DNA of 64,000 nt, taken from positions 51,211 through 115,210 of the forward strand of contig NZ_QWFZ01000009.1 of NCBI RefSeq assembly GCF_003576315.1. Direction: 5' to 3'. The DNA is from Henriciella mobilis. Lineage in GTDB: Bacteria > Pseudomonadota > Alphaproteobacteria > Caulobacterales > Hyphomonadaceae. A program made the translations under genes and the position numbers. Of the stretch, positions 8,601-16,978 are shown one piece after another (within the stretch, counting starts at the first letter, position 1; each line of letters opens with the position of its first letter). The notes under the pieces are model-generated. The model saw only the letters and a program-made list of their open reading frames with translations. It searched no databases and was not told the DNA's origin.

Positions 8601-10194
8601 GGCTGAAATTCTGGCGGAAAAAGTGCGACAGCGGACGGCACTCATTGGAGAGAACGGCCACCGGACTGTCATCGCCCATCGAGCCGATCGCTTCCTTGCC
8701 CGTCTCGGCCATCGGCGCGAGAATGAGTTCGGAGGTCTCCAGCGTGAAGCCCGCCACCATCTGGCGGCGCATCAGGGCTTCCTTGTCGTAAAGGCGCGGC
8801 TCCTCGCCCTGGATGATTTCCTCTTCCAGCTCCTTCACATTCTTCAGCCACTTGTCATACGGGTGCTCGCCAGCCAGTTCGTCGATGATCTGGTCGTGCT
8901 CGTAGAACCGGCCTTCCTCGAGATTGGCCGCGATCATGCCGCCGGCGCGCACATGGCCGCGGCGGACGACTTCATGGCCGGTCAGCGGGCACATGCCGGT
9001 TTCCGACCCGACCGCCAGGATGCCATCGGCCGTCAGCGCATAGCGCAGCGGGCGCAGGCCATTGCGGTCCAGCCCGGCAATCGCCCAGCGTCCATCATAG
9101 GCACAGATGGCCGCCGGACCGTCCCACGGCTCCATGACGGAGTTGCAGTAGGCATAAAGGGCGGCGTGATTGTCCGGAATGATCGAGGCGCGCTTCGACC
9201 AGGCTTCCGGGATCAGCAGCGCCTTTGTCATCGGCGCGGTGCGCCCGGCCTTGCAGAGGATTTCGAAGACGGCATCGAGGGCGCCAGAGTCCGACAGGCC
9301 CTTCGGCACGACGGGTTTGACGTCTTCCACATCATCGCCGAACGCGCCGGAGACCATCTTGATCTCGTGGCTCTTCATCCAGTTGAGGTTGCCGCGCAGC
9401 GTGTTGATCTCGCCATTATGGGCGAGCATGCGGAAAGGCTGCGCCAGCTCCCAGCGCGGGAAGGTGTTGGTCGAGTAGCGCTGGTGATAGATCGCGATCG
9501 GCGAGACGAAGCGTTCGTCCTGCAGGTCGAGATAGAAATTGTCGATGTCCTGGGCGAGGAACATGCCCTTGTAGATCAGCGACTTGTGGCTGAGCGAGCA
9601 GATATAGAAGCCCGGAATGCCGGCCTCGCGGGCCTTGCGCTCGATCCGGCGGCGGCAGAGATAGAGTGCGCGCTCCAACTCGTCCGGGGTGCGGCCCCGG
9701 CTGTCGCGGAACATGACCTGCTCGATCTCGGGCCGCGTGTCGGCCGCCTTCTGGCCGATCACGGTGATATCGACCGGGGGCTGGCGCCAGCCATAGATAT
9801 AGAAGCCGAAGTGCAGGATCTCCGTCTCGACAATGGCGCGGGCGGCTTCCTGTTCGGCAAGGTTCGTGCGCGGCAGGAAGATCTGGCCGACACAGATCGG
9901 ATCCTCGGTCGGATTGTGGCCGGTGCGCCGGGCCTGCTCACGGAAAAAGTCCTGCGGGACCTCGATCCGGATACCGGCGCCGTCACCTGTCTTGCCGTCG
10001 GCATCGACTGCGCCGCGGTGCCAGACATTCTTCAGCGCCTTGATGCCCATCTCGACGATTTCGCGCTTCGGCTTGCCATCAAGCGAGGCGACGAGACCGA
10101 CGCCGCAGGCATCCTTCTCATGCTCTGGATCATAGGCATGCGCCTCGATCAGCTTCTGGCGCTCGATGAGATACTTGTCGATCGTGTCGGTCAT
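5668..10194 (-). CDS. gltB: glutamate synthase (NADPH) large chain
   Basis: Alpha subunit of NADPH-glutamate synthase (GOGAT). It hydrolyses glutamine in an N-terminal Ntn domain, channels the ammonia and reductively aminates 2-oxoglutarate at an FMN/3Fe-4S site. The 1508 residues match the family. CGVGLVAS begins at Cys30, the expected N-terminal nucleophile after propeptide removal. The amidotransferase domain runs to about 430, the central domain to about 800 and the synthase domain from about 850 to 1240. It contains GEGGEIRERY and the iron-sulfur cysteine cluster around 1130-1145 (QCHSNTCPVGVC). The C-terminal beta-helix is rich in GxxGxxxG repeats. It lies 56 bases downstream of gltD on the same strand. 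Confidence 0.98.
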   Translation of the reverse strand: MTDTIDKYLIERQKLIEAHAYDPEHEKDACGVGLVASLDGKPKREIVEMGIKALKNVWHRGAVDADGKTGDGAGIRIEVPQDFFREQARRTGHNPTEDPICVGQIFLPRTNLAEQEAARAIVETEILHFGFYIYGWRQPPVDITVIGQKAADTRPEIEQVMFRDSRGRTPDELERALYLCRRRIERKAREAGIPGFYICSLSHKSLIYKGMFLAQDIDNFYLDLQDERFVSPIAIYHQRYSTNTFPRWELAQPFRMLAHNGEINTLRGNLNWMKSHEIKMVSGAFGDDVEDVKPVVPKGLSDSGALDAVFEILCKAGRTAPMTKALLIPEAWSKRASIIPDNHAALYAYCNSVMEPWDGPAAICAYDGRWAIAGLDRNGLRPLRYALTADGILAVGSETGMCPLTGHEVVRRGHVRAGGMIAANLEEGRFYEHDQIIDELAGEHPYDKWLKNVKELEEEIIQGEEPRLYDKEALMRRQMVAGFTLETSELILAPMAETGKEAIGSMGDDSPVAVLSNECRPLSHFFRQNFSQVTNPPVDPLREDRLMSLKTRFKNLGNILTTDETQQNVFVLESPFLSTGMYQRLMETLGEGVEHIDCTFKLDDVMRDGRALKAALARIQAEAEEAVRAGREHIVLTDEHQDPDNVGIPMILATGAVHSHLVSQGLRTFCSLTVRSAECLDTHYFAVLVGCGATCVNAYLAQEAIADRHARGLLGDEPLSHYVRNYKKAIEAGLLKIMSKMGISVISSYRGGYNFEALGLSRALVADYFPGMTSRISGIGLAGLEDNAVERHETAFDEDVISLPVGGFYRLRASGEPHALDGNLIHMLQAACDRGEYTLYEKYVAALSGRDPIQLRDLIDFKTDQQTSIPLEQVQSVNEIRKRFVTPGMSLGALSPEAHGTLNVAMNRIGAKSVSGEGGEIRERYRPLPNGDNMNSAVKQVASGRFGVTAEYLNECREVEIKIAQGAKPGEGGQLPGFKVTELIAKNRHATPGVTLISPPPHHDIYSIEDLAQLIYDLKQINPDCRVCVKLVAQSGVGTVAAGVAKAKADVILIAGGVGGTGASPQTSIKYAGLPWEMGLAEAHQVLSLNNLRDKVTLRTDGGLRTGRDIVIAAMLGAEEYGIGTASLVAMGCIMVRQCHSNTCPVGVCVQDEALRKKFTGTPEKVVNLMSFLAEDVRRILASLGLTSLDEAIGRTDLLSQVSRGASHLDDLDLNPLLVKVETTKPVVYRPSHRTEVWDTLDAQILRDGEPFFTRGEKMQLEYDVQNVQRSIGARSSSAIVRKFGEKALPEGRLRVRLTGSAGQSLGAFSVQGLLLDVYGDANDYVGKGLSGATIQLRPGRRSQLEASENTIIGNTCLYGATSGRLYAAGQAGVRFAVRNSGAEAVVEGCGANGCEYMTGGRVAIIGPVGDNFGAGMTGGIAWVWDPGKRFERVANPDSIDWYPLSDMPEEHVGRFRLMLEMHEERTGSKRAAKLLENWDQTLSDTWLIVPKEVASMILGEAPAAKAS

Positions 10195-10250
10195 GAATGT
10201 GCCCCCTTGAGGGATGTTTATCTTTGTAATCTGCAGCAGGCTGGCCGGGC

Positions 10251-11711
10251 TTATTCCGCCGCGACGGGCTCTCGGGCCGGCGCCTTGTCGCGGGCCATTT
10301 CGCGCATGCGCTTGTGCATCTGCTCGGCGGCGTCGCGGCCATCCTTGATCGCCCAGACGACGAGCGAGGCGCCGCGGACGATGTCACCGGCAGCGAACAC
10401 GTTCGGCAGGCTGGTTTCGAGCGTCGCGAAGTCGACCCGGATCGCGCCCCAGCGGTTCACCTTGAGAGCCGCTTCACCGAACAGTTCCGGCAGGTCTTCC
10501 GGATCGAAGCCGAGCGCCTTGATGACCATGTCGGCCTTGATGTCGAACGTATCGCCGGTTTTCTCGGGCGACTGGCGGCCGGACGGGTCCGGCGGGCCAA
10601 GCCGCATGCGAGCGGCGCGAACCGCTTTCAACTTGCCGGCCTTGGTGTCGAGAATGGCTTCCGGGGAGGCCAGCCATTCGAAGACGACGCCCTCTTCCTC
10701 GGCATTGGCCACTTCGCGCTGCGAGCCCGGCATGTTGGCCCGGTCGCGGCGGTAAAGGCAGGTCACCGATTTGGCCCCCTGGCGAACGGCTGTGCGCACG
10801 CAGTCCATCGCCGTGTCGCCGCCGCCAATCACGACGACGCGCTTGCCCTCGGCATTGTGCGTGCCGTCATCGAAACTCGGCACCGCATCGCCAAGCCCGC
10901 GGCGGTTCGACGTGGTCAGGAAGTCGAGCGCCGGCAGGACGCCCTTTGTGCCCGAGCCCGGCACCATCAGGTCGCGCGCCTTGTAGACGCCTGTCGCGAT
11001 CAGCAGCGTGTCATGCTTGTCGCGCAGCTTGGCGAGCGTCACATCCGTGCCGATATCAGTGTTGAACTTGAACGTCACGCCGCTGTCTTCGAGCCGCTTG
11101 ATACGGCGCTCGACGATATGTTTCTCCAGCTTGAAGCCCGGAATGCCATAGATCAGCAGGCCGCCGCCGCGGTCGTAGCGGTCATAGACGGTGACCTTGT
11201 AGCCCTTGCGGCGCAGCTGTTCGGCCGCGGCGAGGCCGCCCGGACCCGCGCCGATGATGCCGGCGGACTGGTCTTTCTCGCGCGGCGGCTTGATCGGGGT
11301 GACCCAGCCCTGCTCCCAGGCATTGTCGGTGATGTGGCGCTCGATGGCACCGATGGTGACGGTGCCGTGGCCGGACTGCTCGACCGTGCAGATACCCTCG
11401 CACAGGCGGTCCTGCGGACAGATACGGCCGCAGATTTCCGGCATGTTATTGGTCGCCGACGAGACCTGGTAGGCTTCTTCCATCCGGTCTTCCGCAACAA
11501 GCTTCAGCCAGTCGGGGATGTTGTTCGAGAGCGGGCAGCCCTGCTGGCAGAAGGGGACGCCGCATTGCGAGCAGCGGCCCGCCTGGTCTTCAGCCGCTTT
11601 TTTGGCGTAGTCGGCATAGATTTCCTCGAAATCGTGCGCGCGCGCCTTTGCATCGCGCTTTTCCGGCATGGCGCGATCGATACTCGTGAATTTCAACATG
11701 CGACTGGCCAT
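10251..11711 (-). CDS. gltD: glutamate synthase (NADPH) small chain
   Basis: Beta subunit of GOGAT: takes electrons from NADPH through FAD and passes them via 4Fe-4S clusters to GltB. The 486 residues show an N-terminal ferredoxin-like part with CSQCGVPFCQQGCP and CGRICPQDRLCEGIC. An FAD Rossmann motif GAGPGGLAAAEQL follows, then the NADPH motif GGGDTAMDCV. It is promoter-proximal to gltB, and the operon should be nitrogen- and glutamate-responsive. The ATG at 11711 is followed by MASRMLKF, where an internal ATG four codons on is also possible. The upstream gap is AT-rich with palindromes that may be operator sites. Confidence 0.97.
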   Translation of the reverse strand: MASRMLKFTSIDRAMPEKRDAKARAHDFEEIYADYAKKAAEDQAGRCSQCGVPFCQQGCPLSNNIPDWLKLVAEDRMEEAYQVSSATNNMPEICGRICPQDRLCEGICTVEQSGHGTVTIGAIERHITDNAWEQGWVTPIKPPREKDQSAGIIGAGPGGLAAAEQLRRKGYKVTVYDRYDRGGGLLIYGIPGFKLEKHIVERRIKRLEDSGVTFKFNTDIGTDVTLAKLRDKHDTLLIATGVYKARDLMVPGSGTKGVLPALDFLTTSNRRGLGDAVPSFDDGTHNAEGKRVVVIGGGDTAMDCVRTAVRQGAKSVTCLYRRDRANMPGSQREVANAEEEGVVFEWLASPEAILDTKAGKLKAVRAARMRLGPPDPSGRQSPEKTGDTFDIKADMVIKALGFDPEDLPELFGEAALKVNRWGAIRVDFATLETSLPNVFAAGDIVRGASLVVWAIKDGRDAAEQMHKRMREMARDKAPAREPVAAE

Positions 11712-11957
11712 GGGGACGGTCCTCGGCTCTTAAAATTTTTTGCCTTATGAGCCGCAAATCTCGAAAGCGCAAGGTAAATTGCACCCCAAAGTATCAAAAT
11801 GATATGCTTCTACGGCTATTTGTTCAATATATAGCAAATTTCGTGAACAGGCAAATCCACATCATATCATTATGATATATATTGATGGGCGTGCGTTCGC
11901 GGGCGAACCATGTCAGACAGTCGCCCACAGCCTTCAAATCTAGCGCGGACACGCGAA
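11712..11957. promoter_or_regulatory. AT-rich divergent gltD/uppP control region with palindromes
   Basis: The 246 bases between the divergent gltD and uppP starts are strikingly AT-rich for this genome. Two related palindromes stand out: TATCA-AAA-TGATA (11792-11804) and ATATCAT-T-ATGATAT (11864-11878, perfect 7-bp arms). Between them, TGTTCA (11821-11826) and TGAACA (11844-11849) form a wider inverted pair. Both palindromes fit the core ATCAnnnTGAT, suggesting a dimeric regulator with two sites. Which gene they control and which protein binds are unknown. Confidence 0.5.
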
Positions 11958-12812
11958 ATGTCACTTTTCCAGCTTTTCATTATCGCGGCGATACAGGGCG
12001 TTACGGAGTGGCTGCCGATCTCTTCGTCGGCCCATGTGCTGCTATTGTCGGACACCTTCGGCGCCGTCGGTCGTGATGAGCTGCTGATCAATGCCGTCTC
12101 GAACCTCGGAACGCTGGCGGCCATGCTGCTCTATTTCCGCAAGGATGTCGCGAGCGCCCTGGTCGGCGGGGTCGAACTGGCCATGGTCCCGGTCACGAAG
12201 AAGGCGCTCTCGCCGGGCGCGCGGCTGGCGGCCTGCGTGATCGTGGCAACGCCGATCGCGCTGGTTGCAGCGATCGCCTACGAGGCGCTGCTGCCGCCGG
12301 GCGCACAGGACGCCCTTCGCAGCGTGCAGACCGTGGCCGGCGCCACGATCGTCTTCGGCATCCTGCTCTGGATCGCTGACGTGTACGGCCCGCGCACCCG
12401 CAAGGAGGAGGACATGACGCTCCTCCACGCCCTGATGATCGGCGCGACGCAGGCGGTGGCCGCGATCATCCCCGGCACCAGCCGTTCCGGCATCACGATG
12501 ACGGCGGCCCGCGCGCTGGGCTATGACCGCACCGAAGCGGCGCGGTTCTCGATGCTGATCGGCGCGCCGATCCTCGCCGCGGCCGGCCTCTATGGCGCCT
12601 ACGGGCTGCTTGAAGCCGACGCCAATGGCGACAATCTTCTCAGTTTCCAGGACGGCATGGTCGTTGCCCTTGTCGCCTTCATCACGGGCCTCGCCTCGAT
12701 CTGGGGGCTGATGGCCCTTCTGAAACGGATGAGCTTCCTGCCTTTCGTGATCTACCGGCTCATTCTGGGTGTGGCACTGTTCGTGTTCATGCCGTTTCTT
12801 GCGGTAAGTTAA
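11958..12812 (+). CDS. uppP: undecaprenyl-diphosphate phosphatase
   Basis: Integral membrane enzyme (BacA family) that dephosphorylates undecaprenyl diphosphate, recycling the lipid carrier for peptidoglycan and surface polysaccharides. The 284-residue product shows the family signatures QGVTEWLPISSSAH near the start and IPGTSRSGITMTAA in the middle, with about eight hydrophobic helices. I use the ATG at 11958 because the family starts right before this signature. An upstream ATG at 11910 would add 16 polar residues; neither has a strong ribosome binding site. The NDUFA9-like gene is nearby, an order common in alphaproteobacteria. Confidence 0.95.
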   Translation: MSLFQLFIIAAIQGVTEWLPISSSAHVLLLSDTFGAVGRDELLINAVSNLGTLAAMLLYFRKDVASALVGGVELAMVPVTKKALSPGARLAACVIVATPIALVAAIAYEALLPPGAQDALRSVQTVAGATIVFGILLWIADVYGPRTRKEEDMTLLHALMIGATQAVAAIIPGTSRSGITMTAARALGYDRTEAARFSMLIGAPILAAAGLYGAYGLLEADANGDNLLSFQDGMVVALVAFITGLASIWGLMALLKRMSFLPFVIYRLILGVALFVFMPFLAVS

Positions 12813-12885
12813 GGCGCCGCAGCGCGACAGGCCCGGAACTCTGAGATACAGCTAATCGTTTGCCGGTCTTTCCAGAAGGGAAAGG

Positions 12886-13443
12886 ATGAGGTTCATGCAA
12901 AGACTTTTACTCGCGAGCGCAGCCATGATGCTGCCGATGATGATGGCAGCCTGCACCACGGCCACGCTGCCGCCCGAAAAGCAGGCGGCTGTCGACCAGA
13001 GCCAGGCGGTTCGCACGGAAATCGACGAGCTGAACCAGCTGACGAGAATCTATATCGACTCGGTCACGATCTATCAGGAAGCGGCGAACAAATCGAACGA
13101 CCTGCACGGGCTGAAGCCGGCCGTCATCGAGATCGCCCAGGAACGCAATCGCCAGCGGGTCCAGTTGCAGGACCGCGTCATCGCCCTGGGTGGCTCCCCC
13201 GCGCAATACGGCGAAGCGTCGGGCACCGTCCGTCGCTCAATGTCGTCCATTCGCTCGATCCTGCAGGACGACAACAAGGTCGCGCTTGAAGAGGTCCTTC
13301 GCACCGAGCGCTATATCCTGCGCGAAGTGAATGAGGCCATGAGCAAGACCGTCACGGCACAATCGCGGCAATTGCTTGGGCAGCTGCGCACCGATGCGGA
13401 CCAGCAGATCGCGCGCCTGGAGGCCATCGGGAATCCGGGCTGA
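12886..13443 (+). CDS. DUF2383-like four-helix lipoprotein
   Basis: A 185-residue predicted lipoprotein. The N-terminal signal LLLASAAMMLPMMMAAC ends in a lipobox with Cys23. The mature part is almost entirely helical and charged. Its middle (ERNRQRVQLQDRVIALGG..., then EEVLRTERYILREVNEAM) resembles DUF2383/PA2169, a ferritin-like four-helix-bundle fold whose function is not established. The start is supported by AAGGGAAAGG directly before ATG. It sits 73 bases after uppP and could be co-transcribed. I assign only the fold-level similarity. Confidence 0.65.
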   Translation: MRFMQRLLLASAAMMLPMMMAACTTATLPPEKQAAVDQSQAVRTEIDELNQLTRIYIDSVTIYQEAANKSNDLHGLKPAVIEIAQERNRQRVQLQDRVIALGGSPAQYGEASGTVRRSMSSIRSILQDDNKVALEEVLRTERYILREVNEAMSKTVTAQSRQLLGQLRTDADQQIARLEAIGNPG

Positions 13444-13782
13444 TCCGGTACCCTGCCCCCAATAGACGACGCGCGCAGTGAGCTGCCTGGCTCTCTCCGC
13501 ACGCCGCCCTTCCCGCGTGTGCGTCCCATCGCCTGCGGAAAGCCCTCTTTCATGACTTTCTTGTCATGAAATGCGCCAGCAAGCCGCTCGCTTTGTGATC
13601 ATTTGCGGGCGGTTTTGTTCATCTCCCGTTGGCAAGGCGAAAGGACGCCCGGACTCGCTGTCCGGACACGCTATCGCTGGCGTCCTCACGAAGGAGAGGT
13701 TTCAATCCCGGCAGGGCACTGCTCCACTTGGCAGCGCCGCAAATGTGCGAAACTCAAACGAGCGCGAGCGCCGGCAGCAGCC
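13444..13782. other. 339-base gap with a perfect 9-bp inverted repeat
   Basis: No gene is supported between these two convergent genes. The notable element is TTTCATGAC (13548-13556) facing GTCATGAAA (13563-13571) across a 6-base loop. The stem is perfect but no T-run follows on either strand, so it may be a bidirectional transcript-end structure or a protein site. The rest reads open in several frames but shows no recognisable protein. Confidence 0.45.
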
Positions 13783-14784
13783 TCAGGCTTCGCCCTTCTG
13801 GTGGAATTCGCCATAGGCGCGGTACGGCCAGAGATAGGACGGCACGATCGACTCGACGCTCTCGATATCGTCGATGCCGAGATCGGCGAGCGTCAGGGCG
13901 TCATCGGCCACGACATTGTCGCTCTTCAGCATCTCGACCTGGTCGCCGGTGATCGGCGGGTCGCCGAAGAAGCCCCAGGCGAGCGGCGGAACGCGCCACA
14001 GCGCCCCGAAGGTCAGCCCCATCGGCTTGGCGATGAAGTTCGGGATCGGGAAGGCATAGCGCTTGCGGTCGATGGTCTCGCCGATGAAGTCGTAGAGTTC
14101 CTTGAACGTGTAGACGCGCGGGCCGCCAAGCTCGAACGTCTTGCCCTCGACATCGTCGCGGTTGACCGCAGCGGCGATGGCATCGGCGACATCACCGGCA
14201 TAGACCGGCTGCAGCTGCGTCTTGCCGCCGCCAATCGCTGGCAGGAAAGGCAGCACGTTCGACACCGGGCTCGATGCCATGGCGGCGAACTTGTTGAAGA
14301 AACCGTCTTCCGGGCCGAACACGATGGACGGGCGCAGGATGACCGCTTCGGGGAAAACTTCGCGCGCGGCCTTTTCGGCTTCGGCCTTGGTGCGGGCATA
14401 GTCCGACTTCGAGTCTTCATCCGCGCCGATCGCCGAGATCTGGACGAGGCGCTTGACCCCGGCCTTCTTCGCCGCTTCGGCAACATTGATGGCGCCTTCG
14501 CGCTGGGCCGCCTCGAAATTCTGCGGGCCCTTCTCGAAGAGGATACCGACCAGGTTCACGACCGCGTCGGCGCCTTCGACAGCCCGCTCCACCGACATGC
14601 GGTTGCGGACATTGGCCTGGGCGAGGTCGACCCATCCGGGCGGGCCTGCCAGCTTTGCATCACCGGCAAGGTGCGGCTTGCGGACCGCGACTCGCACGCG
14701 CCAGCCATCGCGAACCAGCGCCCGCGCAGCATACCGCCCGATGAAGCCGGACCCGCCGAATATCGTAACCAGACCTTTGGACAT
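13783..14784 (-). CDS. complex I NDUFA9-like NAD(P)-binding protein
   Basis: A 333-residue atypical short-chain dehydrogenase related to the NDUFA9 (39-kDa) accessory subunit of mitochondrial complex I. VTIFGGSGFIGRYAARAL at the N-terminus is the dinucleotide-binding loop. The later VVNLVGILFEKG, ISAIGADEDSKSDYARTKAEAE and VILRPSIVFGPEDGF segments match this subfamily, including the Y-x3-K pair. In alphaproteobacteria such proteins are linked to complex I or to membrane quinone biology. It converges on the lipoprotein gene. A catalytic role is not proven for the family. Confidence 0.85.
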   Translation of the reverse strand: MSKGLVTIFGGSGFIGRYAARALVRDGWRVRVAVRKPHLAGDAKLAGPPGWVDLAQANVRNRMSVERAVEGADAVVNLVGILFEKGPQNFEAAQREGAINVAEAAKKAGVKRLVQISAIGADEDSKSDYARTKAEAEKAAREVFPEAVILRPSIVFGPEDGFFNKFAAMASSPVSNVLPFLPAIGGGKTQLQPVYAGDVADAIAAAVNRDDVEGKTFELGGPRVYTFKELYDFIGETIDRKRYAFPIPNFIAKPMGLTFGALWRVPPLAWGFFGDPPITGDQVEMLKSDNVVADDALTLADLGIDDIESVESIVPSYLWPYRAYGEFHQKGEA

Positions 14785-14960
14785 GAAGCCTCAACCCCGC
14801 ACTCGAAAGCCAAGCATGAATCGTCTGCGCGCCTTTCATCATGCCTTTCGCGGCTTGTCCATGCGACGAATGGCAAAAGCCGCAGCCAGACCGGCGGGCC
14901 GGTCAAATCCGATGCACGAAGGTAATTGCGTATTCATTCAAAGCCGGTAAGGCGTTCGCC

Positions 14961-15575
14961 ATGAATAATATCAAGCTGCACAAGGGCGATCTGCCCGCCG
15001 ATGTCGACCTCGGCCCGGAAATCGCGGTCGATACCGAGGCCATGGGCCTCAATCCCTTCCGTGACGCGCTGTGTGTGGTCCAGCTTTCAGCCGGCGATGG
15101 CAAGGCCCATGTCGTGCAGCTCGACCGCAGTTTCGACTGCCCGAACCTGAAAGCGCTCCTGGCTGACAAGAGCCGGCTCAAGATCTTCCATTTTGCCCGC
15201 TTCGATGTGGCGATGATGAAGCATTGGCTCGGCATCGACTGCACGCCGGTCTGGTGCACCAAGATCGCCTCGAAACTGGCGCGCACCTATACCGACCGCC
15301 ATGGCCTGAAGGATGTCGCGCGCGAGGTCGCCTCGACCGACCTGTCCAAGACCCAGCAATCCTCGGACTGGGGCGCCGACACGCTGACCGACGCGCAGCT
15401 GCAATACTGCGCAAGCGACGTTCTCTACCTGCATGAGATCAAGGCCGGGCTCGAAGCGATGCTTGTCCGCGAGAACCGGCTGGAGCTGGCCCAGGCCTGT
15501 TTCGACTTCCTTCCGACGCGTGCCCAGCTCGACCTGGAAGGCTGGCCGGACACTGACATTTTCGCGCATAGCTGA
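14961..15575 (+). CDS. ribonuclease D-like 3'-5' exonuclease
   Basis: A 204-residue DEDD-superfamily exonuclease holding only the catalytic domain; the HRDC domains of full RNase D are absent. Exo I is IAVDTEAMGL (Asp/Glu), Exo II is IFHFARFDVAMM and Exo III is YCASDVLYLHEI with the Tyr-x3-Asp pattern. It probably trims structured RNA 3' ends. This short form is usual in alphaproteobacteria. The ATG at 14961 after GGTAAGG is chosen; the frame is open 40 codons further upstream but that part is not family-like. It precedes the lptC gene by 88 bases. Confidence 0.88.
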   Translation: MNNIKLHKGDLPADVDLGPEIAVDTEAMGLNPFRDALCVVQLSAGDGKAHVVQLDRSFDCPNLKALLADKSRLKIFHFARFDVAMMKHWLGIDCTPVWCTKIASKLARTYTDRHGLKDVAREVASTDLSKTQQSSDWGADTLTDAQLQYCASDVLYLHEIKAGLEAMLVRENRLELAQACFDFLPTRAQLDLEGWPDTDIFAHS

Positions 15576-15663
15576 GATTTCCCTGCTCCTGCCACAATTC
15601 GTCACTGAAAGAACATGGCCGGACAGCTATCTTTCGGGGCAATTCATACCTAAATAATTGCCC

Positions 15664-16368
15664 ATGCCGATGGAAATCACCGCAGAAACTGAAAAGGCCC
15701 TGAGCCTGTGGGAGCCGCGTCGGCAGATGACGCTCGAGCAGGCCCGCCAGCGCTCATCCATGGTGTCCTTCCTGCGGCTTGCCTTTACCGCGGGTGCCGC
15801 CATCTCTGCGGGCATGATGATCGGCCACCTCGCAGCCAATGCGGTTTCGGCTTCCCCGTCCCAGATCGAACGCCTTTCGGGCGACGAAATCGTGACCATG
15901 GTCAATCCGCGCTTCACCGGGCGCGACATTGCCGGCAAGGCTTTCGTGATCACCGCCGACACCGCACAGAGACGGATTGGCGGCGGGGAAAAGATCGACC
16001 TCAAGAACCCCGAACTCATCAGCGAAGACGGCACGCGCGTTGCCGCGCCGGCCGGGCTTTACAACCAGGACGACCAGACGCTGGAGCTTTACGAGGCGGT
16101 CGAGGTCGAGAACGCCAAGGGCTACAAGTTCAACTCGACCTCGGCAAAAATGTTCATCGAAGAAGGCCGTGTCGAGGGAATTGACCCGCTTAGCGGTCGT
16201 GGCCCCCTTGGCGATGTGCGGTCTGACACGTATGAAATTGTGGACGAGGGGGATCGCGTACTGCTGAGCGGTCGCGTAGAAATGACAATTATTCCGGGCG
16301 GGCAAGATGGTGCCGGGACGGAAGCTGGCACGGACGCCGGCGACGAGGAGCTTGGTGGTGAGAATTAG
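15664..16368 (+). CDS. lptC: LPS export system protein LptC
   Basis: A bitopic inner-membrane protein that takes LPS from the LptB2FG transporter and hands it to periplasmic LptA. The 234-residue product has one N-terminal hydrophobic segment (about 35-60, SFLRLAFTAGAAISAGMMIG), then a periplasmic OstA-like beta-jellyroll region (about 75-210). The C-terminus is an Asp/Gly-rich tail. Starts are ambiguous: TTG at 15658, ATG at 15664 and ATG at 15670. Its 3' end overlaps the lptA start by 11 bases. Assignment rests on fold pattern and position before lptA and lptB, since LptC sequences diverge. Confidence 0.85.
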   Translation: MPMEITAETEKALSLWEPRRQMTLEQARQRSSMVSFLRLAFTAGAAISAGMMIGHLAANAVSASPSQIERLSGDEIVTMVNPRFTGRDIAGKAFVITADTAQRRIGGGEKIDLKNPELISEDGTRVAAPAGLYNQDDQTLELYEAVEVENAKGYKFNSTSAKMFIEEGRVEGIDPLSGRGPLGDVRSDTYEIVDEGDRVLLSGRVEMTIIPGGQDGAGTEAGTDAGDEELGGEN

Positions 16369-16891
16369 GTGTTCGCTTGCTTTTGCAGTCCTGGGCATGT
16401 GCCTGGCCGGTCATGCTGCAGCACAGGTATCGGGACAGGGCGGCCCCATCCGCGTCAATGCAGACCGCAGCGAGGTCATCGAGCGCCAGCGCCAGGTCGT
16501 GCTGATCGACAATGTCGACATCATGCAGGGCGATGCCCGCCTGCGCGCCAATCGCGTGACGATCAACTATGCCGGCTCCGGCCAGACCGAGACCAGCGGC
16601 CTGACGGGCTTCGGCGACATTTCCAGCATGGAAGCGGTCGGCGAGGTCTATTACGTCACGCCCGAAATCAAGGCGACCGGCGACCGCGGCAATTATGACG
16701 CCGCCTCCGACACGATCACGCTGACCGGCGACGTCGTGCTGATCCGCGGCGAGGATGTCGCGACCGGCAAACGCCTGGTCATGAAGCTGTCGGAAGGGCG
16801 CACGGTCCTTGATGGCGGGGACGGCCAGGTCCAGATGCAGATCAATCCGAGCCAGAATAATGACGGTTCAGCCGGAAATGAGACAAATTGA
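16358..16891 (+). CDS. lptA: LPS transport periplasmic protein LptA
   Basis: Periplasmic bridge protein that carries LPS from LptC to LptD. The 177-residue precursor has a Sec signal (RCSLAFAVLGMCLAGHAAAQ) and one OstA/LptA domain: IRVNADRSEVIERQRQVVL, DVDIMQGDARLRANRVTI and the repeated beta-strand pattern to about residue 160. I place the start at GTG 16358: GAGGAG ends 7 bases before it and the signal peptide begins immediately. A longer frame from 16307 would put charged residues before the signal. It overlaps lptC, so the two are probably translationally coupled. Confidence 0.88.
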   Translation: MRIRCSLAFAVLGMCLAGHAAAQVSGQGGPIRVNADRSEVIERQRQVVLIDNVDIMQGDARLRANRVTINYAGSGQTETSGLTGFGDISSMEAVGEVYYVTPEIKATGDRGNYDAASDTITLTGDVVLIRGEDVATGKRLVMKLSEGRTVLDGGDGQVQMQINPSQNNDGSAGNETN

Positions 16892-16978
16892 ACAGACCGT
16901 TCTAAACGGATTTTAAGCCTATTGCCCTAGCAACGGAAACGGGCAGCGCAAACCGCGCGAGTGGGAGGTTTTACAGGT

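Noticed and set aside
6496..10755. A 1419-codon open frame on the plus strand, antisense to gltB/gltD
   Set aside because: It is an artefact of high GC at third positions: composition is Asp/Arg/Val-rich without family features, while the opposite strand encodes complete GltB and GltD.
10314..11750. Long plus-strand open frame antisense to gltD
   Set aside because: Shadow of gltD; no recognisable domain, and the true gene has all cofactor motifs.
11821..11849. TGTTCA/TGAACA pair as a main operator
   Set aside because: The arms are 17 bases apart with no further symmetry; kept only as a side note of the gltD/uppP region.
11980..11992. TATCG-CGG-CGATA as a third copy of the shared operator
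   Set aside because: It is inside the uppP coding sequence and has 3-base rather than 5-base spacing.
13603..14925. Plus-strand frame of 440 codons across the gap and the NDUFA9-like gene
   Set aside because: Mostly antisense to a well-supported gene; no motif, and no sensible ribosome binding site.
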